Assembly: GCF_001039355.2 (NCBI RefSeq)
Contig: NW_019774803.1
Location: forward strand, 208,701-272,700
Length of the DNA stretch: 64,000 bases
DNA from: Lingula anatina
Taxonomy: Eukaryota > Brachiopoda > Lingulata > Lingulida > Lingulidae
Direction: 5' to 3'
Under the pieces are notes generated by a model that saw only the letters and a list, made by a program, of their open reading frames with translations, was not told the origin of the DNA and ran no database searches. Shown in pieces: positions 1 to 13,207 of the stretch; within the stretch, counting starts at the first letter, position 1, and every line of letters starts with the position of its first letter. A program made the translations under genes and the position numbers.

Positions 1-828
1 AATATGGCATCTTCATCTGTTACAACGTCTGCTGCATGATCTGTCACATGACCTATCATGTGATGTGATTGGCCACTCTGCAACCTGTCCATCTGCCGTA
101 TGTGAATTCTTGATAAATGTCTGTCTGGGTTCACTCATATTTAAATACTATTTTCAACAACCAGTCAATTAAGCCTTATAGGTTTTATCCATATTATTGG
201 CAGACACTAAAAAAATTTTTTTTGAATATGTAAAACGATGGATCAGACAGCTTTTAAAAATAAAAGTCTGTCCTTATTTGCACTCCCAGTCACAGCCTGA
301 ACAAAATATTGGAGGTGTGACCATGCATGTGCAACATGTGCACCAAAATGGTGGGCAGTCGCACGCCATCTGTCATGTTGCACATGTTGGCAAGGTGTAA
401 TTATTGCAGCAAGAAGTGACAGCATTACAAGTTATGCTGCGCTTTGGTCAGCTGTGGCCTTTGACCTTTGAGGGTTGTGGGAAAAGTAAGCACGAATACT
501 ACTGATGCATTCTTCAAATTAATTTGAGCATTTTTGCGTCAGGTTGCAGATTTTCAAAATTCAGCTAACCTTTTAAATGAATTTTAACAAAGCAACAGAT
601 TGCACTAGATAATTTTGGTTTTATGGATTTATAGCTGTTGATGTGGTGGGAACATTTAAAAGAAAATTAGTAAAAAGAAAAGATAAAATCAATGCATTGA
701 AGTTGTTTATGGTAATTTTTTTTTTCATCAAGAAATGATATAACTTGAATATAATGTCATGTTGCTAAAATTTAAAAGACATAAAATTCCAAGATTTTGT
801 ATAAAGGCTTTATTCTAATGGCAATCAG

Positions 829-1082
829 GCACTTTCAGAACAAGTTGATCCTAACAGATCAGAGAATCAAATATGGCTGACCAACTTAAAAACAATGCTG
901 CCTAATCCCCTAATGGACTTCCCACAACATGCATGTATCGAAACACCACACGTGCCATCCCTGTCGTGGCCTAGCAATTGAATCTAGGAGCCATTTTAAT
1001 TTAGCTTTTTAGCTAGGCCCCTGCAGGAATTGTGCGTTGGTAGGTGGGGAGACCATCCACGGATCAGCTTGTTCTGAAAAGG
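829..1082. mobile_element. Foldback (MITE-like) element, family B, diverged copy
   Basis: Ends ctttcagaacaagttgatcc and, inverted, ggatcagcttgttctgaaaa. The interior shares caaatatggc-gacc, ctaat(c)cc-taatgg and caattgaatct-gg with the element at 4983-5273. There is no coding capacity. Confidence 0.7.
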
Positions 1083-1089
1083 CCATTAG

Positions 1090-1220
1090 TTTAAGACCCC
1101 ATTCCCACAGATTTTAGATCGATCTATCCCTGTGGGGAGTCTCACTAGATTATTGTCAGCTTAGCCAGCTTAAATGTCTGTCCCGCCTACTAAAAGCTGT
1201 AAGGGGGTAATTAACTACAG
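1090..1220. mobile_element. Foldback element, family A, truncated copy
   Basis: Starts tttaagaccccattcccaca and contains gatcgatctatcc, gtctcactaga, ccagcttaaatgtctgtc and agggggtaatta, in the same order as the copies at 31049 and 48286. The second arm is missing or strongly diverged after about 1218. Confidence 0.65.
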
Positions 1221-4051
1221 TGCGCGCTCAGCTGCCAGCAATTAAGCGTGAACCCCCAGGGAGTTAGGTGTTAATATTAATATTAATATTCAAAAATTAG
1301 ATAAGTAATCTCAAATTATGTCATTATAATTAGTTCACTTAAATATTCTAAAAAATATTCTCCAGAACTTATCACATCAGTTGTTTGAAAAGGCTCATTT
1401 ATTTATTTATTTATATTGGGGGGGGGGGGGGTAAGATTAAGATTTTATTGTTACAATTAATTTATTTTATGTTACTGCCATTGATTTTACTTGTATATTA
1501 TACAAGTGGAAGAAAAGATGTCAGAATTAAACTGACAGAGTTCAGTGAAATTTTAATAAATTTCAAATTGAATTTTTTCCTTTTGTATGCTATTTAATAC
1601 TGGGCACTTTCCACCACTAAAATGACAGATTTTTGTCTTTTTATGCCATAGAATTTTACTTTCAGCTTTTGACAGATGAGAGCAAAGAAGGTTGTGGAAA
1701 ATTTATTTTGGCATACATCTGTTTTTTTTTTTTGTTTTTTTTTTAATTGAAAGCTGTTTTTTCTTCTGGTTCTAGGCAATTTCTTTTGGAGCTTTGACAG
1801 ATGAAAGAAGAGGAGACTTCAGAAACTTATCTCAGGGGTTCAGGTAATGTCAGAGGTGTCATAGAGCATATTGTCCTACTTACCTTGTCATGATCGCATG
1901 CAACATTGATGCAATCTTTAAAGATGTTTGTGACTATAGATTTACGCTTTCTTTGTTTTCTGAGGTATTAGCTTCTATTTTGAAAAACAGTGACGTCTGA
2001 TTGCTCAAATTTTCATGGATAAATAGAGACTTGACTTTCAAGATTGCTTTGTTTTCTGAGGCATTTGATTCAGTTTTGAAAGCAAAGATGGCTATTTGAT
2101 CATGCATTGTATCTTATGATAGTCATCTTCTTATCATGACATTTATCATGCTGAAAATGTTGAAAGAGCAGAAATAATTGTGAAAGAACAGAAAAAGGAA
2201 TCCTATATCATCAGCTGGGAGTCTTGGTAAAAAGGGGGTGGCAAAGAGTATCAGCTTGACTGATGAAAATTCAGTTTCAATCCCACTACTTAGAAAATAG
2301 ACAGCTTTGTGGATTGTTTAGAAATTGGAAGTTACTATTGATCACAACATAATCACTATGAACATATTTTTAACTATGTTACTTTAAAGTTAAATATTAA
2401 AATATTAACAAAAATACATTTTTGCTGAAGATATGAAATGTCTTTCTCCTTTCTTTCACAGAGTTGTTTTAATAAAATACTGTAAATTGTTAAAAATAAA
2501 AGATTTTAAACCAACCAAATAAACAAGTCAACAAAATTTAGGGACTTGACTTTCACATTACATGTACAGTTTTGATTCTGTTTTATTTAAAATTTGTCTT
2601 CTGATCTGTATAATGTTAATTTAAACTCTTACTCCACAGACTGCTTTTTTTATCATGAAATCAAAATCTGGCATTTGAGGCACCTGTGGAAGTTTGTTCT
2701 CAATGAATGCACACATTATGAAGACAAATCCCTCGATCCTCACCAGAATTTGTTAATCTTTTTATACCATAACCCACAAATACATTGTTGTTTTTCAATT
2801 GGTTTATCCATTTTGCCCATCTAGTGGCCACACCCTTTGACTTGCAGTGAAATACATGACACTTGGTCTACTTGCATGTAAAGATGGACTTGTCATTATG
2901 ACAATTATACAATACAGGATATATACATGTAACTTGGATATATACAATCTTGATAGAGTCTGGGTTAATCTATGAAAAGCATATATAAATGTATTGAAAT
3001 TTAGAGCTCAAGCTTTAAGAATTATAAACTTTTAAGTGGCTTTGGATAGGACATGCTATTGTGAAAAATGGAATATTGCTGAAATTTTAGGAAAAATTCC
3101 TTCTCCTCTTTTTTTCTATATAAAGGTCAAGTTCACGTAAAATGCTTTGAATCATGCTTTGTAGGACAGGTCGCGAAGGCTCTCCAACTTCTGGCACCAT
3201 TACGTATGATGTGCCACTGCATTGTCAATGACAATCTAAGTCTCATATCAAAAGACAGGACCTCTGAATTGCTGTGCAGGGTTACTGGGAAGAAATGTCA
3301 TTCTTGATTACAGATGACATCTGCTTACTTACGATTGTGCTTACATGACCACCGCGACAGCTTGATTTCAAATAATTGCTCATTATATTTGACATGAATT
3401 AAACACAGAGGCAGATTGCAAGTTGTGTGGCATTTGCATGACTTGGTGTTTGACATTTTGGTAGACATTTCTCATCTTTTTATAGTTTTTTTATTTTTTT
3501 TTTTTACTTTTGTTGTGTAAGTTTGACTTTCAGTTTTTTTTTCTATTAACTTTCTCTCCTGAAAAACCTAATGCTGGGAAACCAAATGTGGAACTTAGTA
3601 ATAAAAGAATTAATCATATTTCACACATTTTCTTGTTTTGGATTAGAACTTGCCTTTTAATTCTAATTAACAATCAGCTAAATTTTGATCACGTTTGTTA
3701 CTTTTCCATTTATGGAGTGTCAACTTCAGCTAATTCAATTCTTCAAAGCAATTTTCCATATTTATTCAAGACACTGCGTCTGAACGAGTTTTACCCAAAT
3801 TTGAGTCATCCTATTATCTCATCCAATAGCTAAGCCCCTGATTTTGATTTTTTTTTCAAGTAAATAAGATCAAATACTTTTAACATGTAACATGGTATTA
3901 GGATTTTATCCATGATGATAATCAAACAATAGCACAGATGATGTCCATGTGAGATTTATCTTGTGGTTTTAGCACTGGGAAGGTTGTCTGGTAGAATTTT
4001 TGATGTCAGAGCAAGACAAACAAGAGTAAAACGACATTGGCCAAGAATGGG

Positions 4052-4076
4052 NNNNNNNNNNNNNNNNNNNNNNNNN
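4052..4076. other. Assembly gap (25 N)
   Basis: A run of 25 Ns. The flanks do not look related to each other. Confidence 0.98.
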
Positions 4077-4206
4077 TAAAAAAATTTCCTCACTTAGCTT
4101 GAACTAAATATAAAACAATAGACGATGAGAATTTTACGACTTTAGATGGGATGGGAGGTTTGCTTGGTTTCGTCCCATCACCCTTCCTTTTTTTTTTTTA
4201 AGAGGT

Positions 4207-4226
4207 GGGGGGGGGGGGGGGGGGGG
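4207..4226 (+). repeat. 20-G homopolymer
   Basis: Twenty consecutive Gs after a T run. Similar G or C runs occur at 1418-1431, around 18380, 19924-19939, 20860-20880, 36770-36806, 37535-37550 and 61640-61658. Confidence 0.95.
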
Positions 4227-4982
4227 ATCTCAGAGGCTATGGAAGGAGCATGTACACTTCTGCTGTTCCCCAAACCTGGATCTACCACTGTGTTGTAAAT
4301 CTATACACAAGAGAGAGGAATACAAAAGTTCATTTTATTTATATCAGTTGTCACTGATTAGAGTGTGATTTTGTAAAACAGTTGATAATTACACCTTGAA
4401 TGTGTAATGATTATTAAAGGATTTATATATATACCAGAAAAAAATATATTTAACAAAAGAGTACCCATTGAGTCTTGCAGTTCAAAGGCAAATTTAATTC
4501 AAATTTCAACGTTGTCTCAGTGAAATAGATTTTGAAAATGAATTGTGTTTTGTTTAACAAAAATACTGATAAAACACATAAGGCTGTAGAAAACCACAGA
4601 CTGACTATCAAGTTGTAGAAATCCCATCTTATTATTTTTTTTACTCTGGCCTGGCATTTGCCTCTCAGGAGCTCAAAGCAATAATACCCTTGCTCAGGTG
4701 GTACTCAAAAGCACTAGAGCCAACATGCGAGGAAGAAATATTTTATTTCATAAAATGGAAATTTCTTGGAAATCCTCCTATGCCTGAAATCAGGCATGTT
4801 CTGTGGTTTTCTAGAAAAATGAGATTAATTGTAAAGAAGAAAAAAGCCATATCGTTTTAAAGTTTGTACTTATATAAACATGCAGTACTGGTATTTACAG
4901 ACTTAACAGGACAAAGTGTAAGATTTCAAACACATATTGATCAGTACATAGATCATTTCTTGTCAAACTTATCTAAGAGGTT

Positions 4983-5273
4983 ATTCAGAATAAAAGATCC
5001 AAGTATCAACTGGTCCAAGACTCAAATATGGCGGACCCTTCATGAAAGGAAGACCGCTTAATCCTGTAATGGTCTTTCCGCCTCTCTCACGGCTCCCCAC
5101 GCGTCGACGTTGCAGGGGCACAGTAATTAAATCTTGGCTCCATTTGACCAGATATGTGGGCAAGCGTGTGAGAGGCGGAGAGACCTTTACAGGATTAAGT
5201 GGTCTTCTTTTCATATAAGGTCTGCCATATTTGAGCCTTAGACCAGTTGATACTCGGATCTACTATTCTGAAT
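4983..5273. mobile_element. Foldback element, family B
   Basis: Arms of about 100 bp: attcagaata..agatcc.agtatcaactggtc on the left and its inverted form ending at 5273, with further pairing of the taatcctgtaa...gtctttccgcctctc region. The GC-rich loop includes acgcgtcgacgt. No ORF. Confidence 0.85.
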
Positions 5274-8200
5274 GGCCCCCAAGGACAAGTAATCCTTTCT
5301 GATAATCTTTTAGCAGATAAATGCTGTGGTTAAATGTCATCAAAAATTATCTAATTAATTGATGACCTCCTGATGAACATACAATTGTCAGCCATCTTGA
5401 CACATTTTTGAATTGTTTGCAACCTGGTAGTCAGCAAGATGGAATTCGAAATGCTCACGCTTGGGCACTGGTTAAGGGCTTTTTAATTTTCCCATTTTGT
5501 ACAAAGTTATGGTGAGTTTCAGAAAAGGAGGATCAATGGCTGATTAGTAGGGGAAAATACATTTTACCCCAGGACAATTAATTAAGTATGAGTTTTTTGA
5601 TGGAAAATCTTACACTTTGCATCTTTAATTCATCTTTAACTCTTCCATTCGATCAACAGAGGGATTATTTTTCTGCTGAAGTGATAAATCAGAAAGTCTT
5701 TAGAATCAAATGAAATCTCATCTTTGTTTCTATTTTTCCTGACTGTTTTTTTGTTTTGTGCTTGTCTTTCGCGCAGAGAGTTTATTGACATATTAATTTG
5801 TAGACAACCAGTTTTGATCAACCTTTCACAACTTTTTACTTAACCCCTAATCCAGAATTTGCCGTTTTTGCTCCTTCTTCGCAAGCCCTTTTGACCCTCT
5901 TAGTGTTCAAATTTGGCTTCCGTTTTACAATCTTCCTCTCTTTTACTGTCACCTGGGGAAATCAGCAAGAAACAATTGTTCTGGGTCGAAATAGACAAGC
6001 AGTCCGATCCTAATGTGTTTTAGTGAAATTTACAAGGGAAGTGAGAGGGGTAATTTGCAGTACTGGCAAGATTTGACTAATTTCATCACTATTGGGACCA
6101 GGGTATGCTGGGAATATAGATTTGAGAATAATAGTTAACTGGGCTCGCAATGCCAAGCCCCAGCGGTGCATTAACGCTACTGGGAGCAGGTGTGAGGAAG
6201 AAATTGGTTCATTTTAACTGCAAATTTGGAGTTGACTCAGCATGGAGATTCCATTACTGAATCAATAAGGCGATCAAGTTGGAATACGGCCCAGATTGAC
6301 ACTTTTTGTCAGCAAGACCCTGGTGGCCAAACTATGGTCATTTCAGAAAAAAATGCAGATTTTTTATCTGATTTGCAGTTGTCTGAGTTACTTTTCTGTA
6401 TGAGACAACTCTTTAAAGACAGAATCATATTCTTGATCAAAAAAGTGGTGCAATGCATTTTCACAAATTTTTCATTAGCCTAGGTACATAATTAGCTAGC
6501 CATTACAATATTTGCTTGTTTAGGACTAGCTATTTTTACAATCACGGTGTACCTTTTTTTTTGTTTTTTGAACAAAATTAAAATACAAATACCATATATT
6601 TTAAAAGGGCCACATAATGATATTGTGGTGTGGTTAATTATGAAATATTTTTTGCAAGTATACCTGTCTACTCATTTTTTTTTTTTTTTTTTTATCCAGC
6701 AATACATGCAGAGGCCACAATTTTAGAGATTTTTGTTTCATTGTTAACAATTTTTGGTTTACTTTTTTAGGATTTCAAAGAGCAGTCAGACATCTGCCAG
6801 TTGTTTTGCTTACAAAAAGTCAATCTCTGAGCACATGGTATTAAAATAATAAGATATGATGTCTTTTAAATATGTGCATTTTGAGCACTTTACAAGAATT
6901 AAATTCATCAGGTTAGACAATATAACACTACCTTTACTATGACGTCACTTCCCATTGCCCTTATGTATATATCTCTCATATTATATAATGATTATGAAAT
7001 TACCTTAGTCTCATAAGCTGGAATAGACATTGCAAATATTAATGGAGACTAGACTTTGCCATCAGTTGAGGAACAGTATATATGTCTGACTGAAAATGTT
7101 TTAATAAATATATATATAACTTTTTTTTTTCAATTAAATAATTAATGAGAAAGTGTAATGGGAGCCAGTTTGTTCAAGGCCTCTGATTTACCTAAACAAG
7201 CAACAATGCACAGTTTCCACACGCATATACATCTAAATATTAAGTAACTGAAAGTAAAGTACTAAATACACTGCTGAGTAATTATATTGAAGGTGAGGAA
7301 AATGAAATAGCAATTTCTTCCTTAATGACAAAAAGTCATAATTTACATAAATCATGCCTTTAGCTGTAGCCAGCAGTTTCATAGTGGGTTGCTTTTTTGA
7401 AAGTTCGATCTTTTGGGAGCAGCCCTTTATTCTGAGAGTCCCCCATTTCAAGGGTCTGCTTTTCCGAAAACTAAAGGAGCCTTGATCTGAAATTTGCCAC
7501 AATTCTAAAAGGTCAACTTTTTTGATGGGTTAGGGATCTGCTATTTTGAAGGTACACTATTAAAAAAAACAGTTAATTGATGCTTAGCTGCACTTAAATA
7601 AATTATATTACTTACGTAATTGGGGCACTGACCTCTGTGTCAAATAAGTTCATTTAATGTGACCTTAAGAATAATGAATCTTCTGAATATCTGAACCCTT
7701 GGAGTATTGAAGCGCACCCAATCTTTTTATCCCCTTCATTGACCCAACTTAAGAAATGGTGTAGAATTTAGATCAAATTTTGATTCGGTGTGAATAGACC
7801 TTTTTTCAATCAAATCTGCATGTTTTTTTTTTCTTTTACCTTACATACGGGGCTGAAGATCGCATTTGTTTGATACATATATTATGATCTGCAGTAGTAA
7901 TTAACATAACATAATGAAGTTGACCAAACAACTGATGGTGACTTGTGATTTCTACTTTTTGTTAAATTTCATTTGGACCCAGTATACACAATGTAGCATA
8001 TGCAAGTGAGATTAATGAGGCTTGAGTTTCAACAATGTACACAACATGTACTAGTACTTGTGCTTTTGTTATTTTTATCTTTGAGTGATAAACACTTCTC
8101 AGAATATAGGAAACTTTCTGGGAACTCCTATCTCAACCTTATCGCCAATGCACATGTGTTTCCAGGCTTTAAAAAAATCCTGGTGCCTCTGAACATGCAT

Positions 8201-9420
8201 AATCATAGCCAGCATTATCAAAATATTTTTTTGAAAGTCATGATTTTTTTTTTTTTTTTGTTTATACAGGTCAATATATTTTTTGCATACATTTTTTTAT
8301 CCCACAATTGCCAAGCAGTATTTTCCTTTTCTTTTTTTTTTTTTTTTTTGCATATTTGCTGAGTGGCTTCATAGACATGTTAACGAGGCAAGTTCCTTTT
8401 TAAAATAAGGTTGTTTGTACTTCTCGTAAATCCCTTTTCGTGCCGAGCATTACAATTGTGAAGATGTTTACAATTTAGTGTAATTCACTTGCATGATTTT
8501 GATGTTGTGCCTTCCCTTATGTTGACCACGTAGGTGCTAAAATTCATAGGGGGCTTCACGAACATGTAGTTGAGAATTGGTGAAGGCGAGTTAACCCCCA
8601 TAGTGCAATTAAATGTTAGGACCTTTCAGAGGTGCTGCTTGATATGAAAAGGGCTAATTTAATTTAAGATACACAATTGTTGGCCCTGATTAATGCCTTG
8701 AAGTTTGGTAAATAAAAATCAGACATCACCCCTGTGATTGCTATAGGTTACAAATATATCCATACTTTTATTTGAACTGAAAAAATAATAGATAAACTGA
8801 AGTGGATACAATGTAATATGTTAACAAGTCAGTCTGCAGCTAATAAACATGGGTCTGAACAGGCCCTGAGAAGAGGATAAGCCAGCAAAGAAAATACAGT
8901 ATCTCCCCACATTTTCTTCAGTTCACGTGTCTCTCGGTTTGTTTGCATGTTGTCTGATACAATATGATCGCAGGAAAGGGTAATCTTATTGTCTTTAACA
9001 CCTGGGTTCTAATTATTTTCCATGGAATATTTTTTGGTTTCTGGTGAACGCAGCACATAGTTGTTCGTGTACTTGTGGATGTGGTTGCCTCTCACTTGAC
9101 ATAATAGTCGAGTATCGGGTGCACGTTTGACGGCAAATGTGGAATTTGATACTGAAAACAAATGTTTGCGGCTGTCATGAAAAGATGATGACATGCAATG
9201 ATGTTTTTTTTTCTTTTCCTTTTTTTTTTTTAAGTCTTGTCAGTTTTGTGAGTTTTCAGGTCTTTGAAAACTTCCCATAAGTTTGTTTATATCTACTGTG
9301 TATAGACTTTGAACAATGTATCGTTTTCTATTATTCTGGTTAACAATGAACAAAGTCTTATTTTGTTTGTCTGACCATGATTAAAAGATGTTAAAATTAA
9401 GTACTAAGATTTTGTAAATG

Positions 9421-9423
<3 letters not shown>

Positions 9424-9467
<44 letters not shown>
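9424..9467. repeat. (CT)n microsatellite
   Basis: Uninterrupted CT dinucleotides, 22 units. Confidence 0.95.
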
Positions 9468-9469
<2 letters not shown>

Positions 9470-10439
9470 GAACATAAATGCATGATGTAATAATGTGTTA
9501 TTTTTGTCAAAGTGTTTACAATACAGAGCCCACCTTGTACATATACAGCATTTGATTTATATGTAGATTTTTGTTGATGACAGGTAATTACCTTTTTCAG
9601 ACGCCTTTATTTTTCTGATATTTATCTTTTCCAAAATTTATCCTTTTTTGACACTTTCAACAATATATGCTTTGACACAAAGCCAATGTAATGTATTTTC
9701 AAAATGTTTGAATCAGAATTTTTAATTATTACTCAAAAGTTTTTTCTTTAAGGGGAGGGAGGGTTATTATTAACTCATATTGTTAGAATTAATTGAGTTG
9801 CTACCATGATCCATGATGCAGTTAAGTGGACAGCATTACAGACTGAAAAAAAAAGAAGAAAAAAAACTTAAAATTCTGTTGTTCATTTAGAAAACCCAGA
9901 CTGGAAAATCTCTGAAGTTCCATTACCTTTTGGGGTTCCTACTTAGCGTAATGTGCTTGTACATTACCCCATTTTTGCAAGTTTATGGAAAACTGTGTGT
10001 TACTGACTGCAAGCCACAGAATTCGGGTCTTTATCTATAACCCAACAATTTAAGAATTAAAGAATAAACTTATCAACATTTATATAAATGTTTTTGATTT
10101 CAAACAGCTTTGTGTGGATGGCTCTTGCTGCAGAATTTTATAGGGAGGAGAAACCAATTTTTTTTTCCATCTAAATTTTGCTTTTGGATTTTCTGGTGAG
10201 TTTATATTTTTCACTCACTTAATTATTATTTATTATTATGATTATTATTATTATTATTTTGGGGGGCTTTTTCAAAAGACTGTAAAGTTACCTGAACATA
10301 TACCAAACATAACACCCCTTCCCAAAAAAAAATTAAGAAGAAGAGAAAAAAAATCAGCTCTGTTGAAAGTTGCTTCTTCACTGTAATAACCCCGCATCTC
10401 TGAAAAACATTTAGAAGAGAATTACTCAAGTCCTTGGGG

Positions 10440-11118
10440 CTAGCAGCTAGAATTGCCTCTCTCAGATTTATGATTTATTCATCGGTCAATAATGAAAACG
10501 ATCGCAGGTCTGAACAAGTCCTTTACTTCCCAGCTGTCAATCAATAATGTCAGGCCTCATCGGTGTGTACTTACACTTCAAATATTCATTACATCTCATC
10601 CTGGCGATCAATAACCGGCCAATTGATTATCATCAGGTATAGTCATCATAGCGCCCTGCGTCTGAGAACCATCCGCGTGGGGAGTGGAAACCCGCCACAT
10701 GGCATTATTGAACCAGGCAGAATTTAACACTTCATATTGCACAGTGTCTTTTTTTTCTGATCTGTTTTGCTTTTGGGTTCTATGAGGACACGGCAGATGC
10801 GAGTTAAAAATATCTCTCTGTTGTAGTTGTTCTCCGCAGGGGGAGTTCGCATTTACCTGGATCTGGCTTGGCTTTGGTGGTCAGTGTGAGCTACGATCAA
10901 AAGCGTGTTAAAAATAACTGGGATTGTGAGTGAAGTCCTCTGGGAATCTTAATATTGTAGCTTTGGGCATCTCCAGTAGTGGGAACACCCGAGGGACTGT
11001 AGGCATTTGATCGCCATAAAAAGACGTCATTTCAGACATCATCTGAGGAAGGAAATTTTACCAGAGACACGAAATACTTTAGCTGTTACTTAATCAACGG
11101 TTGCTGCAGCCTTGCATA
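10440..11118 (+). promoter_or_regulatory. Putative distal promoter and 5' UTR of CBFA2T
   Basis: Complex, repeat-free sequence with more CpG than its surroundings, bounded by T-rich DNA upstream and a CT microsatellite downstream. It contains several TCAATAA/TGATTATCAT homeodomain-like sites (10485-10640), a TATA-like cataaaaag at 11015-11023 and, touching it, a CRE-like gacgtcat at 11023-11030, about 90 bp before the ATG at 11119. The promoter role is inferred from position and composition. Confidence 0.4.
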
Positions 11119-11125
11119 ATGGAGG
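11119..11125 (+). CDS. CBFA2T: Candidate distal first coding exon (ATG GAG G)
   Basis: ATG GAG G is followed at once by the donor GTAAGA (11126). It ends after one base of a codon, which is the phase required by the exon at 44537, and the joined codon is GAT, giving [13 protein letters not shown]. An in-frame stop lies upstream (TAG 11080-11082), so translation would start at this ATG. The preceding 650 bp is free of low-complexity sequence and richer in CpG than its surroundings, as expected for a promoter and 5' UTR. The human MTG8a isoform also has a very short first coding segment before the shared exon. With so little coding sequence the call rests on phase, donor and context only. Confidence 0.5.
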
Positions 11126-11424
11126 GTAAGATTGGATGTGGTGATGTGTCATATTGCATGTTGTGGAACATTAAGAAATGAATTGTTCTGTTCCAGGTGT
11201 GTTTTTTTATACATCTACTGAGTATACATCAGTGCATGGTACCTGATATGTATAGGACATTAGGGCATATATAGATGTACTTTTGCAACATCAATGTTTT
11301 CAACTAAAACCATTTTTTACTGTTTATAAGTATATAATCATGAAGCTGGGTATTATCATCACCCTATTTGATTTTAAATACATTTTCTCATTATGAGACA
11401 GGAGCTGGCATACATGCATTTCTG

Positions 11425-11430
<6 letters not shown>

Positions 11431-11478
<48 letters not shown>

Positions 11479-11518
11479 TTCACACACTCACTCACACACA
11501 CACACTCACTCACTCACA
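11431..11518. repeat. (CT)n then CA/CTCA microsatellite
   Basis: CT repeats to 11475, then a CACA/CTCA mixture, about 300 bp after the candidate distal first exon. Confidence 0.95.
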
Positions 11519-12248
11519 GCCAACAAAATTCAAATCCAATGGATCACTGAAGAAATATTTCACTCATACTGGATTTCCTGTACGTCAACCTCTCTTCCAC
11601 CCCTCCCCCTCACCACCACCACACGCACACACCAACACTAAAGAAAGATGAGTATATGTACCATGTTTGTGAATTTCTGCCTTTAGGAGTACGTATTTTA
11701 TTGGAAAGAAAAGCACTTAATTGCAATCAAAGAATGTAAGAATGTGTTGGATATTTTATGAAATATTGTCAAAGTCTTTGGACATTCAGAGGAGAGAGAG
11801 AGTTCTCCTCCCTTTTCAGCATAAACTTTCTCTATCTCTGACATACATAGACGTCCATGTAAATTGCAATTTGGATTGTAAGTGAATTGTAGATCTGATG
11901 TACATGTAAATGTGTTCTGGGACCAGTAGGTAGATGCATTCAAGCTGATAAATGAGGCCTCAATAGAGAATCTTATTAATAGGACAGGCCCTGTCAGGCA
12001 AATTAAACCATGTAAGCAGTATAGAAACTATTCCACATATGTTGATTGATCTTAGCGCCGTCATTGTTATTGTTATCAATAATAATTCTGACCCAGCTTT
12101 GTTTGTTTATAAAGACATTAAAGACCTTTCATTTGTGTCAACTGATGCTGACTGAGTTTTTGTGTTCGAGAATTTAACAGGAAGTTGACTTTGTTTTTCT
12201 TAATCCTAAACTAAAAACTATGTATTGATGGGTAACTGTTATAACACT

Positions 12249-12517
12249 GAAAACTCAGGGTGATATGTAGAAGACTGTACTATGTGCTGGCAGGGGTACA
12301 TGTACCCCAAGTTTCACAGTTAATTTGGAATTGGTATATCTTTACAACCAGCATTACCAGTATTATGAAGGTGATCAGTAGAAAACATATGCTGGGTACA
12401 AGGCAGAGTTACCATTGCATTCTGAAACTCAGGGTGAAAGAGCACTTATTTATGCTGGGTGGAAAGAAGAGAGTCACGTGCAATACTCAGAAACTCAGGG
12501 TGAGAACAATTAGCACC
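12249..12517 (+). repeat. Tandem units of about 63 bp with gaaactcagggtga
   Basis: gaaa(a)ctcagggtga occurs at 12249, 12424 and 12490; tgctggg precedes at 12390 and 12453, giving two clear units and a partial one upstream. Confidence 0.75.
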
Positions 12518-13038
12518 TGTTCTCTTCACCCATTGTAGTAGGTGAGATGGTCCCATTCACTGTGCCCCATGCTTAGCTTAGGAGTAGGGGAAAATGTCTC
12601 GGAGGATAGGGGCAGTTTACACAAAATGACTCGAACTCGCATGTTGGTCTAAACTTTAACATTAATCATTGGGCCTGCTTCTGTTCAAAATAATTTCTGA
12701 TTCGACCACTTAAGTAAAGCAAGTATTGATCTGAAATATAATCAGCATATTTCTTGTTTATACAAAGGTGCAAAAAATTATTTATTATACAACTTCTTAT
12801 TTATGGTACTACTGTTTTACTTTGGGTTAAGAGGGAATGTGGGGATTTGGAATTCGTAACTGTAACCAACTACATCACTGAGATGTTTGCAACAGTGTGA
12901 AATTACATCAAAAGTTCAATGATAAAATTAATTAATCCAAAAGAAAAAGAAAAGCTGCGTTAGAACTCTTCAATTTATACATATAATATGTATATCAGTT
13001 TTTTCTATAAATATACTCCACCACCAAGTCTATATATC

Positions 13039-13207
13039 CAGGAGCGGATTTAGGCCGTCTTCTGGGTCTTCCGGAAGACGGTCAGATTTTCAAGTTTACA
13101 TTGACGGGTATCTATTTTTTTTCTGTTGGAAGACGGTCAAAAATGGAGGTTGGATCAACAAAGATAATTTGGAAGACTGTCAGAAAATATCTCTGGATCT
13201 GCCCCTG
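13039..13207. mobile_element. 169-bp MITE, family C (CAGGGGCGGATC-type ends), copy 1
   Basis: Begins caggagcggatttagg and ends ctggatctgcccctg, so the ends are inverted repeats of a CAGGGGCGGATCCAG type, which is common in hAT-derived MITEs. An internal gaagacggtcaga word recurs three times. A second copy is at 39758. Confidence 0.85.

Larger units (their letters stand above)
1221..10439. other. 5' flank: no gene seen
   Basis: AT-rich DNA with T and A runs, one sequencing gap, one foldback element (4983-5273) and one CT tract. All open frames are short, lack family resemblance and are explained by chance. The 7380-7550 stretch has vaguely repeated ttttgaaagg/tctgctttt words. Confidence 0.7.

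Noticed and set aside
4026-4043. gtaaaacgac next to the N gap resembles an M13 primer, hinting at vector sequence
   Set aside because: Only ten bases match before the sequence departs; that is within chance in an AT-rich region and no polylinker follows.
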